From Limnohabitans sp. MMS-10A-192 (GTDB taxonomy: Bacteria > Pseudomonadota > Gammaproteobacteria > Burkholderiales > Burkholderiaceae_C), in assembly GCF_003063335.1 (NCBI RefSeq), contig NZ_NERX01000002.1, forward strand, positions 62,001 through 126,000: DNA of 64,000 bases. The letters are read 5' to 3'. The notes under the pieces were generated by a model that worked only from the letters and a program-made list of their open reading frames with translations, had not been told where the DNA came from and did no database searches. A program made the translations under genes and the position numbers. This document shows, piece after piece, positions 46,539 to 55,116 of this stretch. How positions within the stretch are numbered: the first letter of the stretch is position 1; the number at the start of each line of letters is the position of its first letter.

Positions 46539-47375
46539 TCAATGCGTCCAATGCACAGGCGGCTCATCCAGAAAATCCAGCAACAAGGCCTCAAAGGCCT
46601 CGGGCGACTCCAGCTGTGGCCAGTGGCCCACGCCGGGCATCTGCACCCAGCGGCCGCCATGGATGCGTTTCGCCATGCGTTCGAGCGCGGCCATCGGCGC
46701 CAAGGGGTCGTGCTCGCCCCTGATCAACAGGGTGGGCACATGGATGTGTGACAAGGCCGCATCGCGGTCAAAAGCGGCCTGCGCCTGCAAAGCGTGGCGG
46801 TAAGTGACGGGTGAGACCTGCGCCATGCAATGCCTGGCCAGCATCACCCCTTCAGCCAGGGCCTGGGGGCCCGTCTGCGCAGCGACCACGGTCTGCGCCC
46901 ATTGCGGCCGATCGGCATCCGCAGCGGCATCCAGCAGCAAGGTTTGACTGACGGCATCTTCTGCCCAGCCCGAGTCGGGCCCGCTGGTGCTGCCCACCAG
47001 CACCAAGCGGCGCACCAGGTCGGGCCTGCGCATGATCAGCTCTTGCGCCACCATGCCGCCCAGGCCATGGCCCACCAGATGCACCGACCGCTTGGGGGCC
47101 GGGGCGTCGGCGGGCAGCAAGGCCTCGATCAAAGCGATGGCGCTGCGCGCCAGGCCCTTGAGCCCATAAGGCTCTACCGGCACGCTGTGGCCGTAGCCCG
47201 GCATGTCCCAAGCCACCGCCTTGTAGCCCGCACGCGCCAAACGCTCCACCTGCGGTGCAAAACTGCGGAAGTTGCCGCCTGCCCCGTGCAGCATCAAAAC
47301 AATCGGGCCAGCGCCCAGCGCGGTGAAATGGGGAAGCAACATGTCGCGTGAATTCAAAAAACCTTGTGCAGGCAT
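46539..47375 (-). CDS. Alpha/beta-hydrolase fold protein with an atypical nucleophile elbow
   Basis: 278 aa. The fold is clear: oxyanion loop LHGAGGNFRSF, DMPGYGHS, and the late acid/His region (RGEHDPLAPM; MPGVGHWPQLE). The nucleophile elbow, normally G-x-S-x-G, reads G-H-G-L-G, with Gly104 (codon GGC) in place of serine. It may therefore be catalytically inactive as a hydrolase, or use another residue. The start at 47375 is chosen because of AGGT upstream; ATG 47342 is the alternative. Upstream of phoD on the same strand. Confidence 0.85.
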   Translation of the reverse strand: MPAQGFLNSRDMLLPHFTALGAGPIVLMLHGAGGNFRSFAPQVERLARAGYKAVAWDMPGYGHSVPVEPYGLKGLARSAIALIEALLPADAPAPKRSVHLVGHGLGGMVAQELIMRRPDLVRRLVLVGSTSGPDSGWAEDAVSQTLLLDAAADADRPQWAQTVVAAQTGPQALAEGVMLARHCMAQVSPVTYRHALQAQAAFDRDAALSHIHVPTLLIRGEHDPLAPMAALERMAKRIHGGRWVQMPGVGHWPQLESPEAFEALLLDFLDEPPVHWTH

Positions 47376-47431
47376 ATTACCTGCACGGTACATGCCCAAG
47401 GTGACAGCCCGCCCCTCTGGGGCACGGCACA

Positions 47432-48325
47432 ATGGCCGCCATGAATTCACGCAAAGAGCATCTGGACGGTTTGGCGGTCGGCATCTTGCTGGTCTGCTGC
47501 ATGTTTTGGGGTCTGCAGCAGGTGCTGGTCAAGTCCATCATGGACGAGGTGGCGCCGCTGTTTCAGGCCAGCTTGCGCTGCATGGGCGCATGCGTGTTGC
47601 TCCTGGTCTGGTGCCGCGTGCGCGGCATTCGCCTGTTCGAGCGCGACGGCTCCTTGTGGGCAGGCCTTTTGGCCGGTGGCTTATTCGCGGCTGAATTCGC
47701 CTGCATTTACCTGGGCCTGCGATACACCACCGCTTCGCGCCTGACGGTGTTTCTGTACACCTCCCCATTTTGGGTGGCGGCTTTGGTGCCCTTGTTTGTG
47801 AAGTCCGAACGCCTGCGCCCGCTGCAATGGCTGGGCATGGCCTGCGCCTTTGTGGCCGTGGCCTTTGCCATGCGCGAGGGCCTGAGCGCGGGCAACAACA
47901 GCGCCCTGGGCGACCTGCTGGGCCTGGCGGCTGGCGCTTTGTGGGGCCTGACCACGGTGGCCATCCGGGCCAACAACCTGACGCGCATCTCACCCGAAAA
48001 ATTGCTCTTCTACCAAATCGCCGCCACCGCGCTGGCCGTGCCTTGGCTGTCGGTGGCTTTGGGCGAAAGCTGGAACCTGCAATGGAGCCCCATGGCCTGG
48101 GGCTCGATGCTGGCGCAAACCGTGATCGGCGCTTTTGCCAGCTACCTGGCCTGGATGTGGATGCTGGGCCGTTACCCGGCCACCAAGATTTCGGTCTTCG
48201 TGTTTTTGACCCCACTGTTTGCCTTGCTGTTCGGCACGCTTTGGCTGGGCGAGTCGGCCACCCCCACCTTGCTGATGGCGCTGGGCCTGGTGGCGGTGGG
48301 CATTGTGCTGGTCAACCGCAAATGA
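47432..48325 (+). CDS. EamA/DMT family transporter
   Basis: 297 aa with ten predicted helices in two EamA repeats (GILLVCCMFWGLQQVLVKSIM; second repeat from about 155, GDLLGLAAGALWGLTTVAIRANN). Exporter of unknown metabolites. The ATG at 47432 begins MAAMNSRKEH; an ATG three codons on is also possible. Divergent from the hydrolase gene. Confidence 0.9.
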   Translation: MAAMNSRKEHLDGLAVGILLVCCMFWGLQQVLVKSIMDEVAPLFQASLRCMGACVLLLVWCRVRGIRLFERDGSLWAGLLAGGLFAAEFACIYLGLRYTTASRLTVFLYTSPFWVAALVPLFVKSERLRPLQWLGMACAFVAVAFAMREGLSAGNNSALGDLLGLAAGALWGLTTVAIRANNLTRISPEKLLFYQIAATALAVPWLSVALGESWNLQWSPMAWGSMLAQTVIGAFASYLAWMWMLGRYPATKISVFVFLTPLFALLFGTLWLGESATPTLLMALGLVAVGIVLVNRK

Positions 48326-48368
48326 AGCCCCTGATATGAACCGCCTGATCCCCGTGACACCCTGATTC

Positions 48369-48394
48369 GTCGTGCCCGCGAACGCGGGCATCCA
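48369..48394 (+). repeat. Palindromic repeat GTCGTGCCCGCGAACGCGGG, third copy
   Basis: Copy of the repeat at 17421-17446 (CCCGCGAACGCGGGCATCCA) lying in the 100-bp gap between the EamA and AcuI-like genes. Confidence 0.8.
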
Positions 48395-48425
48395 CCCCTC
48401 CACCCGATGAACCCGAAAGAGAGCC

Positions 48426-49412
48426 ATGAGCTACCAAGCCCTGCAAATTGAAAAAGACGATGCCGGTTACCGCTGCACCCTGAAGACGCTGGACGACAGC
48501 GCCTTGCCCGAGGGCGATGTGACGGTGCAGGTGGACTACTCCACCCTCAACTACAAAGACGGCCTGGCCATCACCGGCAAATCGCCGGTGGTGCGCAAAT
48601 TCCCGCTCACGCCCGGCATCGACTTGTCGGGCACCGTGACCGAGAGCCAGCACCCGCTGTTCAAGGCGGGCGACAAAGTGGTGCTCAACGGCTGGGGCGT
48701 GGGCGAAAGCCACAGCGGCGGTCTGGCGCAAAAGGCGCGCCTCAAGGGCGACTGGCTGGTCAAACTGCCTGCCGCTTTCACCCCGCGCCAGGCCATGGCC
48801 ATTGGCACCGCAGGCTACACCGCCATGCTGTGCGTGATGGCGCTTGAAAAGCACGGCGTCACACCCGCCAGCGGCGACATTTTGGTCACCGGCGCGGGCG
48901 GCGGCGTGGGCAGCGTGGCGATTGCGTTGCTGGCCAAGCTCGGCTACCGCGTGGTGGCCAGCACAGGCCGCCTGCAAGAGGCCGACTACCTGCGCCAGCT
49001 GGGCGCAGCCGACGTCATGGACCGGGCGGAACTCTCTGCCCCCGGCAAACCGCTGGCCAAAGAGCGCTGGGCGGGCGTGGTCGACACCGTGGGCAGCCAC
49101 ACCCTGGCCAACGCCTGCGCCAGCACGAAGTACGGCGGCGTGGTCACCGCCTGCGGCCTGGCCCAAGGCATGGACTTTCCATCCAGCGTGGCACCCTTCA
49201 TCTTGCGCGGCGTGACGCTGGCGGGCATCGACAGCGTGATGGCCCCGCGTGCCGTGCGCGAAGCCGCTTGGGCGCGACTTGCCCAAGACCTGGACGGCGC
49301 GCAGCTGGAGCGCATCACCCGCGAAGTGGGCCTGGCCGACGCCATCGCTCTGGGCGCCGAGATTCTGGCCGGTCAGGTGCGCGGGCGGGTGGTGGTCAAC
49401 GTCAACGCCTGA
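48426..49412 (+). CDS. AcuI/YhdH-type quinone/acryloyl-CoA reductase
   Basis: 328-aa medium-chain reductase. NADPH-binding signature [19 protein letters not shown], family motifs [15 protein letters not shown] and PGIDLSGTV, and [22 protein letters not shown] typical of the AcuI/YhdH group, which reduces acryloyl-CoA to propionyl-CoA. Zinc ligands are absent, as expected for this group. It precedes the BKACE operon on the same strand but is separated by a hairpin, so co-transcription is uncertain. Confidence 0.9.
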   Translation: MSYQALQIEKDDAGYRCTLKTLDDSALPEGDVTVQVDYSTLNYKDGLAITGKSPVVRKFPLTPGIDLSGTVTESQHPLFKAGDKVVLNGWGVGESHSGGLAQKARLKGDWLVKLPAAFTPRQAMAIGTAGYTAMLCVMALEKHGVTPASGDILVTGAGGGVGSVAIALLAKLGYRVVASTGRLQEADYLRQLGAADVMDRAELSAPGKPLAKERWAGVVDTVGSHTLANACASTKYGGVVTACGLAQGMDFPSSVAPFILRGVTLAGIDSVMAPRAVREAAWARLAQDLDGAQLERITREVGLADAIALGAEILAGQVRGRVVVNVNA

Positions 49413-49420
49413 CGAGCCCC

Positions 49421-49445
49421 GCTGCGCTGCAAGCCGCAGCGCAGC
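49421..49445 (+). terminator. Strong hairpin after the AcuI-like gene
   Basis: GCTGCGCTGC-AAGCC-GCAGCGCAGC: perfect 10-bp stem and 5-nt loop, 9 bp after the stop. There is no T run, so it may be a Rho-dependent or processing element and not a classic terminator. Confidence 0.5.
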
Positions 49446-49541
49446 TGTAACCCATGTGTCTGCCCTTAGGGGTTAACGCGATGTGCCGCACAGTGACTCG
49501 TCCTTACGATGGCCTGACATTCAAACTCAGCGGTCCATTCG

Positions 49542-50465
49542 ATGAACAAAGTCATCATCACTTGTGCAGTCACAGGCGCCATCCACACGCCTTCCATGTC
49601 ACCCTACTTGCCGGTGACGCCCGAGGAAATCATTGAAGCCTCGGTCGAAGCAGCCAACGCCGGCGCAGCCATCATCCACCTGCACGCACGCGACCCGGTC
49701 ACGGGCAAGCCCGACCAAAGCCCCGAAGCCTTTGGCAAGTTTTTGCCGCAGATCAAAAGTCGCACCAACGCCGTGCTCAACCTGACCAGCGGCGGCTCGC
49801 CCTTCATGACCATTGATGAACGGATTCAGCCGTCGATGCGCTTTGCGCCCGAGGTGGCGTCGCTCAACCTCGGGTCCTTCAACTTCGCGCTGTTCCCGAT
49901 GCTGGACCGCTTCACCGAGTTCAAGCACGCGTGGGAACGCGAGCACCTGGAAAACAGCCGCGACCTGATCTTTCGCAACACCTTCAAGGACATCGAATAC
50001 GCCTTGCGGGCCTGCGCGGAAAACAACACCCGTTTTGAACTCGAGTGCTACGACATCGGGCACCTGTACAACCTGGCGCACTTTGCCGACAAAGGGCTGA
50101 TCAAGGGGCCATTTTTCATCCAGTCGGTCTTCGGCATTTTGGGCGGCATTGGCAACCACCCCGAAGACGTGATGCACATGCGCCGCACCGCCGACCGTTT
50201 GTTTGGCGACCAATACCAGTGGTCTGTTTTGGGCGCAGGGCGTCACCAGATGCGCATCGCTGCCATGGGCGCCAGCATGGGCAGCCATGTGCGCGTGGGC
50301 CTGGAAGACAGCCTGTGGCTGGGCAAGGGCACGCTGGCCAAAAGCAATGCCGAGCAGGTGCGCCAAGCGCGCCAGATCATCGAAGGCCTGGGCCTGCAGA
50401 TCGCCACGCCCGACGAGGCCCGACAAATCCTGGCGCTCAAGGGCGCACAGCAGGTGAACTTCTGA
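49542..50465 (+). CDS. BKACE family beta-keto acid cleavage enzyme
   Basis: 307 aa. BKACE (DUF849) enzymes split a beta-keto acid with acetyl-CoA to give acetoacetate and a new acyl-CoA. The zinc pair is visible as His46 and His48 (IIHLHARDP), and TSGGSPFMTIDERIQP and GRHQMRIAAMGASMGSHVRVGLEDSLWL match the family. Side-chain specificity cannot be read. First gene of a five-gene run with a HbpS-like protein, a Bug receptor, a NIPSNAP protein and a dehydrogenase. Confidence 0.93.
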   Translation: MNKVIITCAVTGAIHTPSMSPYLPVTPEEIIEASVEAANAGAAIIHLHARDPVTGKPDQSPEAFGKFLPQIKSRTNAVLNLTSGGSPFMTIDERIQPSMRFAPEVASLNLGSFNFALFPMLDRFTEFKHAWEREHLENSRDLIFRNTFKDIEYALRACAENNTRFELECYDIGHLYNLAHFADKGLIKGPFFIQSVFGILGGIGNHPEDVMHMRRTADRLFGDQYQWSVLGAGRHQMRIAAMGASMGSHVRVGLEDSLWLGKGTLAKSNAEQVRQARQIIEGLGLQIATPDEARQILALKGAQQVNF

Positions 50466-50508
50466 ACCTTTCGCATCTCGCAACCCTTCAACACCAACAG
50501 GAACACAC

Positions 50509-50919
50509 ATGTACAGCCAATGGGCCCTCTCGATCGACGACGCCAAAAACATCGCCACCGCTTGCAAAGCCTGCGCCGTGCAGAACGGCTGGAACGTGGT
50601 GATCGCCATCGTCGATGACGGCGGACACACCATGTACCTCGAACGGCTCGACGGCACCCAAAAAGCCTCCAGCGTGGTCGCCCAAGAAAAGGCCAAGACC
50701 GCCCTGCTGTTCAAGCGGCCCACACAAGCCATCGAAGCCGCTGTGACCAAAGGCCGCAGCGTGATGATGATGCTGCCCGGCGCCACGCCCATCGAGGGCG
50801 GCCTGCCCTTGGTGCGCGATGGCCAGTTTGTCGGCGCCATCGGCATCTCGGGCGTGCAGTCGCACGAAGACGGCGTTGTGGCCGCTGCAGGCGTGGCGCA
50901 TTTCGCCACCCTGTGCTGA
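50509..50919 (+). CDS. HbpS/GlcG-like (DUF336) protein
   Basis: 136 aa. GlcG/HbpS-fold protein: VVIAIVDDGGHTMYLERLDGTQKASSVVAQEKAKTALLF and GGLPLVRDGQFVGAIGISGVQSHEDGVVAAAG are diagnostic. Some members bind heme; in many catabolic operons the role is unknown. Cytoplasmic, with no signal. 43 bp after the BKACE gene, with AACAGGAA before its ATG. Confidence 0.9.
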   Translation: MYSQWALSIDDAKNIATACKACAVQNGWNVVIAIVDDGGHTMYLERLDGTQKASSVVAQEKAKTALLFKRPTQAIEAAVTKGRSVMMMLPGATPIEGGLPLVRDGQFVGAIGISGVQSHEDGVVAAAGVAHFATLC

Positions 50920-50986
50920 CACATCTGCCAACGTTCACCCCCCCTTTTTCTTTCGCGCAACCACCATACCAACAGGAGACAACACC

Positions 50987-51970
50987 ATGAAACGCCGTCA
51001 TTTGCTCGCCCTCGCCGCCGCCACCACGCTCAGCGCCATGCCCAGTGCCTTTGCGCAATCTGCGGGCTACCCCAATCGCCCCATCAAATTGGTGGTGCCG
51101 TTTCCGGCCGGCATTTCGCCCGATGTGGTGGCACGCCTGATTGGCGACAAGCTCGGCGCGGCCCTGGGCCAGCCCGTGGTGGTGGACAACAAGCCCGGCG
51201 CGGGCGGCATGATCGGCGCCGTGGCGGCAGGCACCGCACCGGCTGACGGTTACACCTTGTTTTTCAGCGTCAAGGCCACACACGCCATCGCGCCCAATGT
51301 GTACAGGGATGCCAAGTACAACCCCCCGCGTGACTTCAAGGCCGTTGCCCAAATTCTGCAAGTGCCCCATGTGCTGACCGCCACACCCAAGGCGCCCTAC
51401 AACAACATGAAGGAGCTGGTGGCGTACGCCAAGGCCAACCCCGGCAAGATCGACTTTGCCTCCTTGGGCGTCGGCTCGCAGCCCCATGTGGCGCTGGAGG
51501 TGTGGTCGCAGCGCCTGGGCATCAAGCTCAACCACGTGCCTTACAAAACCAACCCCTCGCCCGATGTGATGAGTGGCGTGGTGAGCCTCTCGGTCGAAGC
51601 ATCGACCACGGCGATTCCACTGATCAAGTCCGGCAAGGTCAAGGCCCTGGGCATCTCGGGTGCGCAGCGCATCCCCGGCCTGCCCGACGTGCCCACCATG
51701 ACCGAGTTTGACGCCAACCTCGACGTCAACGGCGTCATCGGCAGTTCGTGGCACGGCATCTTTGCGCCCACCGGCACGCCCAACGACATCATCGCCAAGC
51801 TCAACACCGAGATCGTCAAGATCGTGAAGCTGCCCGAGATCCAGGCCCGCCTGATTGAGCTGGGCCTCACGCCCACGGGCACCAGTGCCGCTGCGCTCGA
51901 CACCGTGGCCAACGGCGACTACGCCTTCTGGAACAAGGTGATCAACGACCTGGGCATCAAGGTCGACTGA
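50987..51970 (+). CDS. Bug/TctC family periplasmic receptor
   Basis: 327 aa with a clear Sec signal peptide (MKRRHLLALAAATTLSAMPSAFAQ) and a typical Bug body (YPNRPIKLVVPFPAGISPDVVARLIGDKL; VVVDNKPGAGGMIGA). AGGAGA precedes the ATG. It probably captures the operon's carboxylate substrate, handing it to an unlinked membrane transporter since none is encoded here. Substrate unknown. Confidence 0.93.
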   Translation: MKRRHLLALAAATTLSAMPSAFAQSAGYPNRPIKLVVPFPAGISPDVVARLIGDKLGAALGQPVVVDNKPGAGGMIGAVAAGTAPADGYTLFFSVKATHAIAPNVYRDAKYNPPRDFKAVAQILQVPHVLTATPKAPYNNMKELVAYAKANPGKIDFASLGVGSQPHVALEVWSQRLGIKLNHVPYKTNPSPDVMSGVVSLSVEASTTAIPLIKSGKVKALGISGAQRIPGLPDVPTMTEFDANLDVNGVIGSSWHGIFAPTGTPNDIIAKLNTEIVKIVKLPEIQARLIELGLTPTGTSAAALDTVANGDYAFWNKVINDLGIKVD

Positions 51971-51979
51971 GGACGCCCC

Positions 51980-52324
51980 ATGATCGTTGAGCACCGCACT
52001 TACACCCTCAAAGCCCTGCACACGGGTGCCTTTCTGAAGCTGTATGAGCAAGCGGCGCTGCCGCTGCAAAACCAGTACCTCGGGCACCTGATCGGGTTTT
52101 ATGTGTCAGAGATCGGCCCGCTCAACGAGGTGGTGCACCTGTGGGGCTTTGCCAGCCTGGCCGAACGCGAGCGCCGCCGCGCCTTGATGGAGGCCGACCC
52201 CGCTTGGCCGGTCTACCGTCAGGCGCTGCTGGAGCTGGACGTGGTCATCGAGCAAAGCACCAAAATCTTGCGCACCACGGCCTTCTCACCCACCATCGAC
52301 TTCGACCCGCAGCAAACCGCATGA
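51980..52324 (+). CDS. NIPSNAP family protein
   Basis: 114 aa. NIPSNAP pattern: VEHRTYTLKALHTGAFLKLYEQ, LIGFYVSEIGPLNEVVHLWGFASLAERERRRALMEADPAW. Ferredoxin-like fold expected; function unknown in bacteria, frequently in catabolic operons. It starts 9 bp after the receptor gene and overlaps the next gene by 4 nt (ATGA). Confidence 0.9.
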   Translation: MIVEHRTYTLKALHTGAFLKLYEQAALPLQNQYLGHLIGFYVSEIGPLNEVVHLWGFASLAERERRRALMEADPAWPVYRQALLELDVVIEQSTKILRTTAFSPTIDFDPQQTA

Positions 52325-53253
52325 GCACTCCGGCCCCCAAACCCCGCGCTGCCCCAAAGGCTCAACCCGTCAAACAGAATGCGCCCATAGAACGCGTGGG
52401 CATGTTGGGCGTCGGCATCATGGGCCTGGCCATGGCCGTGAACCTGATGAAGGCTGGCTTTCAAGTCACGGGCTACGACCCCGACCCCAAAGCCATGAAG
52501 CGCTTCAAAGCAGCCGGTGGCACAGCGCGCAAATCGGCAGGTGACTTGGCGGGCGATGCCCAAGTCATCATCTGCTCACTGCCGGGGCCCGAGGCCTTGC
52601 ACGGTGCGGCGCAACAGATCGCGGCTGTCGGCCAGCGCGGCCTGCTGGTGGTGGAAACCAGCACGCTCGACATCGCCGACAAAACCGCCGCACGCGACAC
52701 CCTCAAAGCCCAAGGCATCGTCATGCTCGACTGCCCCTTGTCGGGCACCGGCGCGCAAGCCGTTCACAAAGACCTCACGGTCTATGCCAGCGGCCCCAAA
52801 GCGGCGATCAAGCAACTGGCGCCCGTCTTTGAAGGCTTCTCGAAAAGCACTTTTGACCTGGGCGCCTTTGGCAAGGGCATGAAGATGAAGCTGATGGCCA
52901 ATTTGCTGGTGGCCATCCACAACGTGTCGACCGCCGAAGCGCTGCTGCTGGGCCAGCGCTGGGGCATCGCGCCCAAGGACGCCGTCAAGGTGCTCAGCGA
53001 CGGCGCAGGCGGCTCACGCATGCTGCAAGTGCGCGGCCCCCTGATGGAAGGCGAAGGCTGGCACACCGCCACCATGAAAGTCGGCATCTGGCAAAAAGAC
53101 ATGAAGCTGATCGCCGCCGCACTGGCCGACGCCCAAGTGCCCGCGCCCCTGTTTGCCGCCACCGTGCCCGTCTACAACGCGGCCATGGCCCTGGGCCACG
53201 CCGAGCACGACACAGCGGCGGTGTTTGATGTGTTGTCGAGGATGTCTTCTTAG
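52321..53253 (+). CDS. 3-hydroxyisobutyrate dehydrogenase-like (beta-HAD) oxidoreductase
   Basis: 310 aa. NAD(P)-binding GVGIMGLAMAVNLMKAGF after a 25-residue hydrophilic leader, substrate loop DCPLSGTGAQA and catalytic lysine region GKGMKMKLMANLLVAIHN. Members oxidise beta-hydroxyacids such as 3-hydroxyisobutyrate or tartronate semialdehyde. In this operon it could make the keto acid that BKACE cleaves. ATGA overlap with the NIPSNAP gene. Confidence 0.9.
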   Translation: MSTPAPKPRAAPKAQPVKQNAPIERVGMLGVGIMGLAMAVNLMKAGFQVTGYDPDPKAMKRFKAAGGTARKSAGDLAGDAQVIICSLPGPEALHGAAQQIAAVGQRGLLVVETSTLDIADKTAARDTLKAQGIVMLDCPLSGTGAQAVHKDLTVYASGPKAAIKQLAPVFEGFSKSTFDLGAFGKGMKMKLMANLLVAIHNVSTAEALLLGQRWGIAPKDAVKVLSDGAGGSRMLQVRGPLMEGEGWHTATMKVGIWQKDMKLIAAALADAQVPAPLFAATVPVYNAAMALGHAEHDTAAVFDVLSRMSS

Positions 53254-53409
53254 CTTTCGCAGAGACTGAAGAAGGACCGCTTGCGACCCAAAGGGGTCTT
53301 TAGCTTGAGTTACCTGAATGACGACTTCTGGCACGTACAGAGTGAATCACATCCGACCATCTCTAAACGATTCGAACGGTCAATTTCATAGCAAATTTCT
53401 GTAGTCGCA
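53254..53409. other. Intergenic gap, start of less GC-rich region
   Basis: About 155 bp with no ORF, clear terminator or RNA. From here rightwards the sequence is visibly less GC-rich. Confidence 0.5.
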
Positions 53410-53544
53410 TCAAAAAGTCGCGATGAACAGAGCAAGAAATATCGCAATCAGCAAGCCGGAAATCACAAAGGTGAACCAAGGCTCGACACACTCGGACCGA
53501 TTTGCATCAATTTCCTTGGAAACGATCACACTGCTCTCGTTCAT
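53410..53544 (-). CDS. Small single-pass membrane protein (44 aa)
   Basis: Short ORF: MNESSVIVSKEIDANRSECV, then a hydrophobic helix (WFTFVISGLLIAIFLALFIATF) ending the protein. Its N-out or N-in orientation is unclear. It lies 43 bp downstream of the short-chain dehydrogenase gene on the same strand, so it may be the last gene of the cluster. No family recognised and the ribosome binding site is weak. Confidence 0.5.
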   Translation of the reverse strand: MNESSVIVSKEIDANRSECVEPWFTFVISGLLIAIFLALFIATF

Positions 53545-53587
53545 TCAATATCTCTGAAAATTAAACTAGACATAGCTAGAACAATGG

Positions 53588-54373
53588 TCAGCGTGCTGAG
53601 TAGCCGCCATCAACCAAATAAGTTTGCCCAGTGACGAAAGATGCTCGGGGGGACAGCAAAAACGCAATGACCTCCGCGATTTCCTGAGGCTCTGCCATCT
53701 TCCCCATTGGATGCATCTGAGCAATGCTTTTGCGCTCGTCAGCGGTGCGATCCTTCAAAAGGGGGGTGTCGACATAACCTGGTGCAACCGCATTGATGCG
53801 CAGCCCTGTTTCGGCATAGTCAAGCGCGGCCGACTTGGTCAGGCCTACCACGCCATGCTTGGCAGCAACATAGGCAGCCCGACCAGCCATGCCATTGAGT
53901 CCCAGAATCGAAGACAGGTTCACAATGGCGCCACCGCCACTGGCCAAAATCGCTGGAATTTCACTGCGTAAGCAATAAAACATGCCTGTCAAATTGACGT
54001 CCAGCACTCGGCTCCAGAGCGTCAGATCGGTATCGGCCACTGCAGCTTTGGGCGAAGGAATACCAGCGTTGTTGACCGCCAAGTGCAAACCACCCCAGCG
54101 TTTTAGAACTTGCTGTATGGCCTGTTCCACAGTTGCCGCCTTTGTGACGTCCGCTTGTATCGCTACAGCATTGCCCTTATGCGCCTGAATTCGGGTAACT
54201 ACATGCTCTGCTGCACTCAGATCGAAGTCAATCACCGCCACTTTGGCGCCACGCGCGGCCAGCGTTTCACATGTGATTTCACCAATTCCTGATCCCCCGC
54301 CTGTGACCAAAGCCACCTGTCCTTCAAAGTCATTGACGGTAGTCATCGCCGGTGCAGTTTCTTGCTTGCCCAT
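53588..54373 (-). CDS. Short-chain dehydrogenase/reductase
   Basis: 261 aa classical SDR: cofactor motif [12 protein letters not shown], catalytic Ser in LSSILG and Y-x3-K in YVAAKHG, with [16 protein letters not shown] at the end. Oxidises or reduces an alcohol or ketone; substrate unknown. AAGGGG lies before the ATG at 54373; an internal ATG at 54346 is possible. It is near the 3' end of the minus-strand catabolic cluster that includes the branched-chain-type transporter. Confidence 0.92.
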   Translation of the reverse strand: MGKQETAPAMTTVNDFEGQVALVTGGGSGIGEITCETLAARGAKVAVIDFDLSAAEHVVTRIQAHKGNAVAIQADVTKAATVEQAIQQVLKRWGGLHLAVNNAGIPSPKAAVADTDLTLWSRVLDVNLTGMFYCLRSEIPAILASGGGAIVNLSSILGLNGMAGRAAYVAAKHGVVGLTKSAALDYAETGLRINAVAPGYVDTPLLKDRTADERKSIAQMHPMGKMAEPQEIAEVIAFLLSPRASFVTGQTYLVDGGYSAR

Positions 54374-54388
54374 GGGGTGCCCCTTGTA

Positions 54389-55099
54389 TCAATGGGCACC
54401 AAGATAAGCAGCCCGAACTGCTGGATCTTTCAGGAGATCAGACCCTGAACCTTGAAGAGTAATTTTTCCGGTTTCCAAGACATAGGCGCGCTCAGCCACT
54501 GACAAGGCTTGGTTGGCCATCTGCTCCACCAGCAAAATGGTCAAGCCAGAGGCACTGAGCTGACGAATAGAACGAAAAATTTCAGCAATGATTAGAGGCG
54601 CCAACCCCAATGAGGGCTCATCGAGCAGAAGGAGCTTGGGCTCGCTCATCAGTGCCCGAGAAATTGCCAACATCTGTTGCTCACCGCCAGACATCGTCCC
54701 TGCCAGCTGATTTTGACGCTCTTTCAATCTGGGGAATCTTTGAAATTCTCTTTCGATCAGAGCCTCTACCTGTGCCGGATTCCCCTGGTGAGCATAAGCC
54801 CCGAGCATCAGGTTTTCACGCACGGTCTGATCCGGAAACACTCCGCGACCCTCAGGCGACAAGGCCACACCCATACCCACGCGTTTGTGAGCGGGTGTAT
54901 GGGTGATGTCTTGTCCATTGAAATGGATGGTGCCGCTTTGCGGTTTTTCCAGTCCGACGATGCTTTTGAGCAGTGTAGATTTACCAGCGCCATTGGCACC
55001 GATGATGGTCACCACTTCTCCTTCTCGTACTTCCAGATTGACCCCTTTGACCGCTTCGATGGCACCGTAGGAGATACGAATGTCTTGTAACTTGAGCAT
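54389..55099 (-). CDS. LivF-type branched-chain ABC transporter ATPase
   Basis: 236 aa. Walker A GANGAGKST, signature MSGGEQQMLAISRALM, Walker B LLLLDEPSLGLAP, switch region LLVEQM. LivF group (ends ...DLLKDPAVRAAYLG). The start at 55099 is chosen for its AAGGAAAAG site; an ATG at 55120 overlaps the previous stop. Partner of the LivM-LivG fusion and LivH. Confidence 0.93.
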   Translation of the reverse strand: MLKLQDIRISYGAIEAVKGVNLEVREGEVVTIIGANGAGKSTLLKSIVGLEKPQSGTIHFNGQDITHTPAHKRVGMGVALSPEGRGVFPDQTVRENLMLGAYAHQGNPAQVEALIEREFQRFPRLKERQNQLAGTMSGGEQQMLAISRALMSEPKLLLLDEPSLGLAPLIIAEIFRSIRQLSASGLTILLVEQMANQALSVAERAYVLETGKITLQGSGSDLLKDPAVRAAYLGAH

Positions 55100-55116
55100 T
55101 TTCTTTTCCTTGTGCT

